Below, in pieces: positions 57,550-64,000 of a stretch of DNA of 64,000 bases. The notes under the pieces were generated by a model that made no database searches, was not told the origin of the DNA, and worked only from the letters and a program-made list of their open reading frames with translations. The stretch's first letter is position 1. The number at the start of each line of letters is the position of its first letter. The stretch spans positions 111,706-175,705 of the forward strand of contig NZ_MSXV01000058.1 in NCBI RefSeq assembly GCF_001945395.1. The letters run 5' to 3'. The stretch is from Pseudomonas sp. PA15(2017). Its GTDB lineage: Bacteria > Pseudomonadota > Gammaproteobacteria > Pseudomonadales > Pseudomonadaceae. Made by a program: the position numbers and the translations under genes.

Positions 57550-58449
57550 GTGATGCATTCCGTTACCCGTGGTTATCGCTACCTGCTCAAGACCTTCGGC
57601 TATGTCGGCTGGTCACTGTTCTGGCTGCTGATCTGGGACGTCATCGTCACGGTCGACTACATGCTGTTTCTCGACCGCCGCATCAACCTGCCCTCCATGC
57701 CGCTGACACTGCTCGGCTCGGCCCTGGTGGTGCTGATCAGCTTTCGCAACAGCAGCGCCTACAACCGCTGGTGGGAAGCCCGCACCATCTGGGGCGCGCT
57801 GATCAACAGCTCGCGCAGTTTCGCCCGCCAGGCGCTGACCCTGATCGACGACCATGAAGGCAGCAACCCTGTGAAAGTGGTGCTGCTGCGCCGCCATGTC
57901 GCCTACATCCGAAGCCTGTCCGCCAGCCTGCGCAACCAGCCCTGCGACGACGAGGTGCGCGCTTTCGTTTCCGCCGAGGAGTTCGAACGCCGCGGCACCA
58001 CCAACAATTTTCCCAACGACATTCTCAACGGCTCGGCGGCCATGCTGGCCAGCGAATACAAGGCGGGCCGACTGGACAGTATCCGTCTGACCCGTCTTGA
58101 ATCGACGCTGGTCGACGTATCCAACTGCCAAGGCGGCCTGGAGCGGATCGCCAACACGCCACTGCCCTACCCCTACGTGTACTTCCCGCGGCTGTTCATC
58201 ACCCTGTTCTGCGTGATCGTGCCAATCGGCCTGGTCGAGACCCTGGAGTGGTACACACCGCTGGCCTCGACGGTAGTCGGTTTCATGCTGCTGGCGATCG
58301 AACGGGTGGGCAGCGACCTGCAGAGCCCTTTCCAGGTCAGCGAGCACCAGATCCAGATGGACGCCCTGTGCGAGACCATCGAAAAGAACCTCGAGTCGAT
58401 GCAACGTGACGCTCAGCGCGAGCGCGACGGGCGTCTCTGCGAAGACTGA
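57550..58449 (+). CDS. Bestrophin-like anion channel (UPF0187)
   Basis: 299 residues if started at the GTG at 57550 (GGAG 8 bases upstream), 298 from the ATG at 57553. Two membrane helices at the start (GWSLFWLLIWDVIVTVDYML, LTLLGSALVVLISFRNSSAY), the RWWEAR motif, and the LERIANTPLPYPYVYFPRLF segment with a following pair of membrane helices are typical of bacterial bestrophin homologues. Forms pentameric ion channels. Confidence 0.85.
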   Translation: MMHSVTRGYRYLLKTFGYVGWSLFWLLIWDVIVTVDYMLFLDRRINLPSMPLTLLGSALVVLISFRNSSAYNRWWEARTIWGALINSSRSFARQALTLIDDHEGSNPVKVVLLRRHVAYIRSLSASLRNQPCDDEVRAFVSAEEFERRGTTNNFPNDILNGSAAMLASEYKAGRLDSIRLTRLESTLVDVSNCQGGLERIANTPLPYPYVYFPRLFITLFCVIVPIGLVETLEWYTPLASTVVGFMLLAIERVGSDLQSPFQVSEHQIQMDALCETIEKNLESMQRDAQRERDGRLCED

Positions 58450-58536
58450 CCGGAGGGTCATTTTTCGGCGTGCCAGACGCTTTGCAGCGGGCCCGAGGAA
58501 TTTTTGTAGTGTTTAAAATAAATAACTACAAAACTG

Positions 58537-58920
58537 TTGACGGCCCCTTTTCGGTTTTGCATGATGGGCTCGCCTCCCCTGACGGGAGCCCTGACAAGGG
58601 CACTTGGGCGAGCTCGGTAATACCAGCCGAGCGTTCCACGATATGTACTGCCCACAAGGCAGATTGATGAAGTCGAGCGTCCCGTGCGGACGAGAGCGTT
58701 AGCGAGACATTGTCATGATGCCTGCGGGATCCTGCGGATCACCTGCATCCGATCCTGTCTTCGCAGCCTTCTCCCCCACCTCCTCGACCTCGGTTAGCCG
58801 CCGCTGCGTAGCGATACCCACGCATCACTACACGGCTGTCGGCAGCACTCAAACGCCACGGGCAATGACGGCCGCACTGCAGCGGTCGCCCTAGACAGAT
58901 CAGAGAATGAAGGGGTAACA
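58537..58920 (+). ncRNA. Candidate structured RNA or mRNA leader
   Basis: Between two genes, a 470-bp region carries a possible promoter (TTGACG 58537-58542, CATGAT 58560-58565, 17-bp spacer) followed by five successive hairpins: 58574-58588 (CTCCC/GGGAG), 58588-58601 (GCCC/GGGC), 58612-58632 (GCTCGG/CCGAGC), 58648-58662 (CTGCC/GGCAG) and 58678-58692 (CGTCC/GGACG). Further pairing potential (GGATCC, CTGCGGATC) follows. No clear terminator with a T-run, so it could be the 5' leader of the gene at 58923. No known RNA family recognised. Confidence 0.35.
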
Positions 58921-58922
58921 CC

Positions 58923-59249
58923 ATGAACCTGAATCAGCAACCGACCATCGACGACCTCGCCCAGCTGTTCTCCCAGCACAAGGACAGCCTGCACAACCAC
59001 ATCCTGTGGGTATGCGAATCGGGTGAAGTCCGCATCGACCGCCTGCCTGCCGACAAGCCGGAGCAGGAGTTCGTGAGCGAACGGCCGAACATGCGCACCC
59101 GCCTGCGCACCTACCGCCGCGGCCAGGGCTATGTAGGCCGCCGCGCCGCCGCCGACCGCGACTTCATCGGTAACGTGCTGCGCACCCTGCAACACGACTG
59201 GGCCCGCCCCCGTGCCCAGAAGCAGGAACTGCTCGACACCTACTGCTGA
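58923..59249 (+). CDS. Conserved hypothetical protein
   Basis: 108 residues, ATG at 58923. Begins MNLNQQPTIDDLAQLFSQHK; the middle is NHILWVCESGEVRIDRLPAD and the end is basic (RTYRRGQGYVGRRAAADRDF). Mixed alpha/beta, no signal or membrane segment, no recognised family. It follows the hairpin-rich region directly, which may control it. Confidence 0.6.
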   Translation: MNLNQQPTIDDLAQLFSQHKDSLHNHILWVCESGEVRIDRLPADKPEQEFVSERPNMRTRLRTYRRGQGYVGRRAAADRDFIGNVLRTLQHDWARPRAQKQELLDTYC

Positions 59250-59408
59250 GCACCTCATCCGGTGGGCCGCGACGGCCCACCTTCCAAGGCTCGTGACACG
59301 CCACATTCTGGAAATACGCGGTACAATCTCTCGCGCTCCTGGAGGAGCCGTTCGCCTGAAGAACGCCTAGCAACCACACTGCCCCGGCAGTGCCTGCGAG
59401 ACCCCGGA

Positions 59409-59975
59409 ATGGACAATCTTTATCAACCCCCCAGCGCCGATCTGCTGCAGCAAGCGAACGCCGACGGCTCCTTCTTCGTCACCTCCACCCGCAAGCTGTA
59501 TCTCGTGTACCTCTTCACATTCGGCTTCTACTCGATCTACTGGGCCTACAAGCACTGGGATCGCCAGCGGGCCGGCATGCTGCCGAAGAAGATCAGCCCG
59601 GCCGCGCGCTCGATCTTTCATATCTTCTTCATCCACTCACTGTGCCGGCTGATTCAGGGCCAGCTGCAGGCCAAGGGCCTCGGCGCGTGGAAATACAGCG
59701 CCGTCGCCTGGGCGTACATCACTCTGGTATTTGTCAGCAACGGCCTTTCGCGCGGCGAAAGCCTCGGCAACCCGCTGCTGGAGATTCTCGTGCTGGTCGC
59801 GACAACCCTGGTGACCGCCTGGCCGCTGGCAACCATCCAGCAGCAGGCCAACCTGGCCAGCGGCGACCCGGCAGGCAAGCAGAACAGCCGTCTCAGCTTG
59901 GCCAACTGGCTGTGCATGCTGCCCGGGGTACTGCTTTGGCTGTTTGTCGTCATTGTGATGTTCCTACCCGAGTGA
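59409..59975 (+). CDS. Four-helix membrane protein (DUF4234-like)
   Basis: 188 residues from the ATG at 59409. Starts MDNLYQPPSADL; then FFVTSTRKLYLVYLFTFGFY and SIYWAYKHWDRQRAG, a motif of small bacterial membrane proteins of the DUF4234 type, plus three further hydrophobic segments and the NWLCMLPGVLLWLFVVIVMF end. A TACAAT box occurs upstream at about 59322. Function unknown. Confidence 0.7.
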   Translation: MDNLYQPPSADLLQQANADGSFFVTSTRKLYLVYLFTFGFYSIYWAYKHWDRQRAGMLPKKISPAARSIFHIFFIHSLCRLIQGQLQAKGLGAWKYSAVAWAYITLVFVSNGLSRGESLGNPLLEILVLVATTLVTAWPLATIQQQANLASGDPAGKQNSRLSLANWLCMLPGVLLWLFVVIVMFLPE

Positions 59976-59980
59976 CATGC

Positions 59981-60145
59981 AAAAAGCCCCGGTCGATGCC
60001 GTAATGCTTTTCACTTAGGCTGTAGAGCGAGATGCTTCGTCGCTTGTATTGGCCTTGAACCCAGAAAAAACGTCGCCTCCCCGTTTCGCAAAAGCGGCGT
60101 TTCTATTTAAAGGAACAGCATTACAGCCTATGCCGGGGCTTTTTT
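59981..60145 (+). terminator. Rho-independent terminator interrupted by a small element
   Basis: AAAAAGCCCCGG (59981-59992) and CCGGGGCTTTTTT (60133-60145) are the two arms of an ordinary terminator but are separated by 140 bp instead of 6. Removing 60001-60134 leaves a 7-bp GC stem with loop TCGATG and T-run. Confidence 0.7.
60001..60124. mobile_element. 124-bp non-autonomous element inserted in a terminator loop
   Basis: Ends are GTAATGCTTTTCACTTAGG and, read inward on the other strand, GTAATGCTGTTCCTTTAAA: an imperfect terminal inverted repeat with eight perfect outer bases. Flanking decamers GGTCGATGCC (59991-60000) and AGCCTATGCC (60125-60134) could be a diverged target duplication. An internal CGTCGCC...GGCGTTT hairpin with T-run is present. 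No coding capacity. Confidence 0.6.
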
Positions 60146-60224
60146 CGTTCCGAGGGCTGCGTTACTTGCGCCTATCGTCCGGCCCGTCGTTCAGATCCAT
60201 CTCGCTCGCCACCGGCGGCGGCGT

Positions 60225-61199
60225 TTAGCTTGGGGCTGGCTCTGCCTCGGCTTGCGGCTGCACCTGAGGCTCGACAGACGCCGGCTGCTGCTTCTTGCCG
60301 GTCACGCGCCGCCAGACCCAACCGATCAGCAGAACGGGCAGGAACCACAGCTTTTTCAATAGCACCAGCGCCGCGGCGAACAAGCCGACCTTGGCCGCCG
60401 CCTTGCCGGCGATCAGCGCGCCCAAACCGTAAGCCGCCACTTCGTCTAGGTCCGGGTTGAAATCGGCGTAGCGGTTGCCCTCGTTGAAGTCGGTCATGGC
60501 CAACACGGCCGGCACGTTTTCCTCGATCTGCGGCAACTGGTGCATGCCGGCGATGAAGTTCAGCACCAGCACGCCCTTACGGCCCAACACGCGGATGTTG
60601 TAGTTGAGGATGTGCTCGTCGCTGTCGCCGAATTTCACTTCCTTGGCCCAGTGCAGTTTCTTGCCAGCGGCGTCGTAGTGCGGTGCAGACGCCCAGCCAA
60701 CGATGACGATGGGCTCGTAGCCGTTCTCGGTGCGCCACTCGTTGTCGGCATTGGCGCCGTCCTGCAGGTCCTTGAGCATATCGTTGTAATCGATATCGGC
60801 GGCATCCTCGTCGGACACGTAGCCGCTCTGCTCGTACTCGACGGTCACCGCCCAGGACTCGTCGGCCAGCGGCGAAACGCCTTTGGGCAGGATCATGCCC
60901 AGGGGCAGCTTGTCATCCGGTGGGTTGCCCCAGGCTTCGACGAGCACACGCTCGGCGTCGGCGCCATCGAGAAACACCATGTTGTCCGGCAGGTTGAGGG
61001 TCGCCAGGTTGCTGCCGATCACTACCTTGCCGGAGCGGAAGTGGAGGCTGTCGAGGAACTGCTCCTCGCTGAGGTACTGGCCTTCGGCCTCTTGGGTGGC
61101 CGTGGCTTGCTGCTCGCCCTCGGCCGGCGCCTGGTCCGCCCAGCTCAGCGGGACGGCGGTGGCCAGCAGGCTGGCCAGTAACAACTCCTTGTAGAACAT
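60225..61199 (-). CDS. DUF2167 membrane protein
   Basis: 324 residues from the ATG at 61199 (GGAG 6 bases upstream). Signal peptide MFYKELLLASLLATAVPLSW to ADQA; then FLDSLHFRSGKVVIGSNLAT, GMILPKGVSPLADESWAVTV, EQSGYVSDEDAADIDYNDML and GWASAPHYDAAGKKLHWAKE, all DUF2167 signatures. One membrane helix near the C-terminus (KVGLFAAALVLLKKLWFLPV) and a basic/Gln-Pro tail. A periplasmic domain anchored in the inner membrane; function unknown. Confidence 0.85.
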   Translation of the reverse strand: MFYKELLLASLLATAVPLSWADQAPAEGEQQATATQEAEGQYLSEEQFLDSLHFRSGKVVIGSNLATLNLPDNMVFLDGADAERVLVEAWGNPPDDKLPLGMILPKGVSPLADESWAVTVEYEQSGYVSDEDAADIDYNDMLKDLQDGANADNEWRTENGYEPIVIVGWASAPHYDAAGKKLHWAKEVKFGDSDEHILNYNIRVLGRKGVLVLNFIAGMHQLPQIEENVPAVLAMTDFNEGNRYADFNPDLDEVAAYGLGALIAGKAAAKVGLFAAALVLLKKLWFLPVLLIGWVWRRVTGKKQQPASVEPQVQPQAEAEPAPS

Positions 61200-61313
61200 C
61201 TGCAACTCCATGAGATCGGCTGAATTTCGAGCGCCAGCCTACCATTCATTGCGGAATCATTTGGTAACGTTCAGTCATTTTTGGATACATCTCACATTCA
61301 GGCACCCTGTCGA

Positions 61314-61577
61314 TCAGCTTCTGACCGTCAGTTTCACCAGGCGCAGCACCACGGGCCGAACGCCCATCACACAGACGAAGGCCACCGGCATGGCCAGTCG
61401 ATAGGCCGCCAGCGCAGCCGCCAGGTAACCCTCGGCGAAACCGCGGTTGGCAGCGGTGATGACCAGGCACATCAGGAACGCCATGATGCTGGACATGAAA
61501 AAAGCGAAGGCGACTGGCGATAACTTCGCCGGCAGCTTCCAGGTCGCGCGGGTTACGTTCAGCGTCGAATCGGGCAT
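61314..61577 (-). CDS. DUF2798 small membrane protein
   Basis: 87 residues, ATG at 61577 with AAGGAG. Two membrane helices (KLSPVAFAFFMSSIMAFLMC and AYRLAMPVAFVCVMGVRPVV) and the VLRLVKLTV end characteristic of DUF2798. Divergent from a LysR gene that probably controls it. Function unknown. Confidence 0.8.
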   Translation of the reverse strand: MPDSTLNVTRATWKLPAKLSPVAFAFFMSSIMAFLMCLVITAANRGFAEGYLAAALAAYRLAMPVAFVCVMGVRPVVLRLVKLTVRS

Positions 61578-61725
61578 TTGTAGACTCCTTTGGACGGTTG
61601 ATCGATGTGGCCAGCGGCCAAACGCGGCCATTATCTGCAGCAACCGTTGCCCGGACTAGCGCGCCGCAGTTAAGGTCAGTGCCAAGCAAACCTTATCAAT
61701 CAAGCAACCAGAAGAAAGCTTGGCT

Positions 61726-62649
61726 ATGGACACCCTGCGTGGCATCGAGAGTTTCGTGAAGGCGGTGGAAAGCGGCAGCATCGCCTCGGGCGCACGCCTG
61801 CTGGGCATCAGTGCGGCAGCCGCGAGCCAGAACATCGCCCGGTTGGAAGCGTCCCTGGGTGTTCGCCTGCTCACCCGTACCACGCGCAGCCTGGCCCTGA
61901 CCGAAAGCGGCGAGCTGTACTTCAGCCAGGTGCGCAACGTGCTGCGTGATCTCGAACTGGCGCGTAGCAACGCCACCCTGCAGCACGACCATCCCCAGGG
62001 GCGCCTGCGCATCGCCTCCAGCGCCGCCTTCGGGCGCTATGTGCTGGCACCGATGCTGCCGGCCTTCAGCGCCCTTTATCCGCGTATCGCCTGCGAGCTC
62101 AGCACCACCGACCGCAGCGTCAACCACATCCAGGAGTCGGTGGACGTCAGCATCCGCATCCCCCAGCAGCTGGAGGACGGCCTGGTGGCGCGACACATCG
62201 CCAGCGTGCCGTCGATCTATTGCGCCTCGCCGGCTTACCTGCAAAGAGCCGGCATGCCAGACACGCCCGAAGCCCTGCGCGAGCATGATTGCCTGGCCTT
62301 CAAGGTCGCCGTGGATGGCCGCCTGATGCCCTGGCGCTTCGTGCGCGACGGCGTGCGTTTCGAGGCGCCGATCCGCGTCGCGCTGGTCAGTGACGATATC
62401 GACGTGCTGGCCCGCGCGGCGGTCAATGGAGGCGGCATCACCCGCCTGGCCGCCTTCGTCGCCGAACCGCTGTTGGCGAGCGGGCAATTGCAGCAGCTCT
62501 TCACCCCCTCGCAGAGTGGCGGTGACCAAGCGCTTATCGAACCGCTCGACTATTACCTGTGCGTGCGCGACCGCTTCGAGCTGACACCCAAGGTGCGCGC
62601 CTTCGTCGAGCATGTCGTCGCCAACCTGCGCGACGACTGGCGCCCTTGA
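61726..62649 (+). CDS. LysR-family transcriptional regulator
   Basis: 307 residues from the ATG at 61726 (a TTG two codons earlier is possible). N-terminal winged helix (ESFVKAVESGSIASGARLLG, ISAAAASQNIARLEASLGVR, LLTRTTRSLALTESG) and a C-terminal substrate-binding domain of the CrgA type (GRLRIASSAAFGRYVLAPML, ICRIA-like SIRIPQQLEDGLVARHI). Likely regulates the divergent DUF2798 gene and itself. Confidence 0.88.
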   Translation: MDTLRGIESFVKAVESGSIASGARLLGISAAAASQNIARLEASLGVRLLTRTTRSLALTESGELYFSQVRNVLRDLELARSNATLQHDHPQGRLRIASSAAFGRYVLAPMLPAFSALYPRIACELSTTDRSVNHIQESVDVSIRIPQQLEDGLVARHIASVPSIYCASPAYLQRAGMPDTPEALREHDCLAFKVAVDGRLMPWRFVRDGVRFEAPIRVALVSDDIDVLARAAVNGGGITRLAAFVAEPLLASGQLQQLFTPSQSGGDQALIEPLDYYLCVRDRFELTPKVRAFVEHVVANLRDDWRP

Positions 62650-62747
62650 GGCGAGCCCGCGACCCGCGGCGTGGGGCGCTCAAGCAAATTTGACTCGCAG
62701 GGTGAATCCGGTAGGCTCGGCAGCTCATTTGAACGGAGTGTTTCCCC

Positions 62748-63029
62748 ATGGCCAAAGCCACTGCCCGCCACATCCTGGTTGCCACCGAAGAGAAGTGCAA
62801 CGAACTGAAAGCTGCCATCGAAGGCGGTGCCGATTTCGCCCAGGTCGCCAAAGACAACTCCAGCTGCCCATCCAGCCGTGACGGCGGCAACCTCGGCTCC
62901 TTCGGCCCGGGCCAGATGGTCAAGGAATTCGACACCGTGGTATTCAGCGCCCCGGTCAACGTGGTGCAGGGTCCGGTGAAGACCCAGTTCGGCTACCACC
63001 TGCTCGAAGTGACCAGCCGCCAGGACTGA
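62748..63029 (+). CDS. ppiC: Peptidyl-prolyl cis-trans isomerase, parvulin type (PpiC)
   Basis: 93 residues, single cytoplasmic parvulin domain: ARHILVATEEKCNELKAAIE, SSCPSSRDGGNLGSFGPGQM, VFSAPVNVVQGPVKTQFGYH. All parvulin landmarks (RHIL, GG-LG-F, GYHLLEV) are present and the length equals E. coli PpiC. Accelerates proline isomerisation in protein folding. Confidence 0.95.
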   Translation: MAKATARHILVATEEKCNELKAAIEGGADFAQVAKDNSSCPSSRDGGNLGSFGPGQMVKEFDTVVFSAPVNVVQGPVKTQFGYHLLEVTSRQD

Positions 63030-63177
63030 TTCACGCCTCGCCTGGCGCCGCCCTGGTGCCAGGCGTTCCCCGCACCCCTGCCACACCTGCGCCCTACCTG
63101 ACTGTCGAAAAGCCCGGAACCGCCACCCTCTCGCACCACTCTATCGTTGCGGTAGTCAGCGTGGGCGAGGCCATCAC

Positions 63178-64000
63178 ATGAACCGGTTCTTCCAGGCCCT
63201 TGGCCTGCGCATTGGCGACTCGGCCAAGCAAATCCGCATGCCCAGTCAGAAAGCCCTGGGCAAATGCACCTGCGGCCAGCCCATCTTCTTTCGTAACAGC
63301 CAGTGCCTGGCCTGCCAGTCGCCCCTGGGCTACGAGCCCGAACGTGGCCAGGTGGTGACCCTGACGCCCGGCGAGGATGCCGGGAGCTGGCGCATCGACG
63401 GCGACTCGCGTCGCTACCGACGCTGCGCCAATCTGCATGCCGCTGCCGGCTGCAACTGGCTGCTGCCGCACGCCAGCGAATCGGCACTGTGCATTGCCTG
63501 CCAGCTCAACCGCACCATTCCCGACCTGTCGGTACCCGGCAATGAACAACGCTGGGCGCGCCTGGAAATGGCCAAGCGTCGCCTGGTTGCGCAACTGTTG
63601 AACCTTGGTCTGCCGCTGCTCAGCAAGTACGAGGACGAAGAGCGCGGCCTGGCCTTCGATTTCCTCGGCCCGGATCTCAGCGGCCAACCGCCGGTGACCG
63701 GACATGCCAGTGGCCTGATCACCCTGAACATCGCCGAAGCCGACGATGACGTGCGCGAGCAGACGCGCATCCAGTTGCACGAGCCCTATCGCACTCTGCT
63801 CGGCCACTTCCGCCATGAGGTCGGCCACTATTACTGGGATCGGCTGATCGCCGGCAGCGCGTGGCTGGACGACTACCGCCGGCTGTTCGGTGACGAGCGC
63901 GCCGACTACGGTGCCGCCCTGCAACGTCATTATGAACAGGGCGCACCGGCCGACTGGCAGGCCTCCTTCGTCAGCGCCTACGCCACCATGCACCCCTGGG
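63178..64000 (+). CDS. Putative zinc-binding metallopeptidase (partial, right edge)
   Basis: Open from the ATG at 63178 to the edge (274 codons). The N-terminus has zinc-ribbon cysteines CTCGQPIFFRNSQCLACQSP and CANLHAAAGCNWLLP...CIACQLNR. The later LLGHFRHEVGHYYWDRLIAG carries HExxH-like HEVGH, typical of this family of putative zinc-binding metallopeptidases in Pseudomonas. Peptidase activity is inferred from the motif; substrate unknown. The C-terminus is outside the window. Confidence 0.75.
   Translation, partial: MNRFFQALGLRIGDSAKQIRMPSQKALGKCTCGQPIFFRNSQCLACQSPLGYEPERGQVVTLTPGEDAGSWRIDGDSRRYRRCANLHAAAGCNWLLPHASESALCIACQLNRTIPDLSVPGNEQRWARLEMAKRRLVAQLLNLGLPLLSKYEDEERGLAFDFLGPDLSGQPPVTGHASGLITLNIAEADDDVREQTRIQLHEPYRTLLGHFRHEVGHYYWDRLIAGSAWLDDYRRLFGDERADYGAALQRHYEQGAPADWQASFVSAYATMHPW

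Noticed and set aside
58461..58667. Two opposite 65-codon frames in the hairpin-rich intergenic region
   Set aside because: No ribosome-binding sites, biased composition, and they run through the stem-loops.
1..64000. CRISPR arrays
   Set aside because: No regularly spaced 24-40-bp repeats with unique spacers were seen; the only dense repeats are the irregular GTCAC pentamers.

Overview
The window is Pseudomonas chromosome: GC-rich, with host genes in the order known from the P. aeruginosa PA1165-PA1183 stretch (pcpS, nap operon, oprH-phoP-phoQ, dctA) plus genes typical of the P. mendocina/oleovorans side of the genus. Roughly bases 1-37,800 are the greater part of a lambda-like temperate prophage whose left end lies outside the window. 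Bases 37,800-64,000 are ordinary chromosome.

Prophage, leftward (minus-strand) half. From the switch near 20.1 kb the order is: cro-like gene, two small genes, O-like and P-like replication genes (a GTCAC iteron array lies inside the O-like gene), DUF1367 protein, PD-(D/E)XK-like protein, NinG, a winged-helix protein, small and large terminase, P22-type portal, a low-GC two-gene insertion (DUF4062/TIR-like protein plus a 122-residue partner), scaffold, N4-gp56-type major capsid, head proteins (one with a RyR domain), holin, endolysin, nested Rz/Rz1 and tail-fibre genes running off the left edge.

Prophage, rightward (plus-strand) half. A CI-type repressor (20.16-20.90 kb) is followed by a second promoter-operator and a long early operon of overlapping genes: small proteins, AlpA-like regulator, single-strand annealing protein, DnaQ-like exonuclease, RdgC, a YejK/NdpA protein with an FtsK-gamma tail, Arc-like regulator, a beta-clamp-like protein, a helicase-methyltransferase fusion, a PAPS-reductase-like protein, an ASCH protein and many small unknowns. 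Two genes point against this operon; one starts next to a near-consensus LexA box. The phage end at about 37.8 kb has integrase arm-like repeats, a tRNA-like core and a terminator, but no integrase gene.

Chromosome. dctA has a sigma-54 promoter; oprH-phoP-phoQ is preceded by four phased PhoP half-sites; napEDABC has an ANR/DNR box and lacks napF; then pcpS, apeB, gmhA, an MscS-family channel, lemA with an M48 peptidase, a CAP-domain protein, a glucosylglycerol-phosphate phosphatase, a bestrophin-like channel, a structured intergenic region, several small membrane or unknown proteins, a LysR/DUF2798 pair, ppiC, and a partial zinc metallopeptidase at the right edge. Small non-autonomous repeats are present, including one that appears to have inserted into the loop of a terminator.

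The most interesting parts are the DUF4062 cassette placed among virion genes, a 17-bp element repeated before three late transcription units, the clamp/helicase-methylase/PAPS-reductase module, the origin inside the O-like gene, and the hairpin-rich region at 58.5-58.9 kb.
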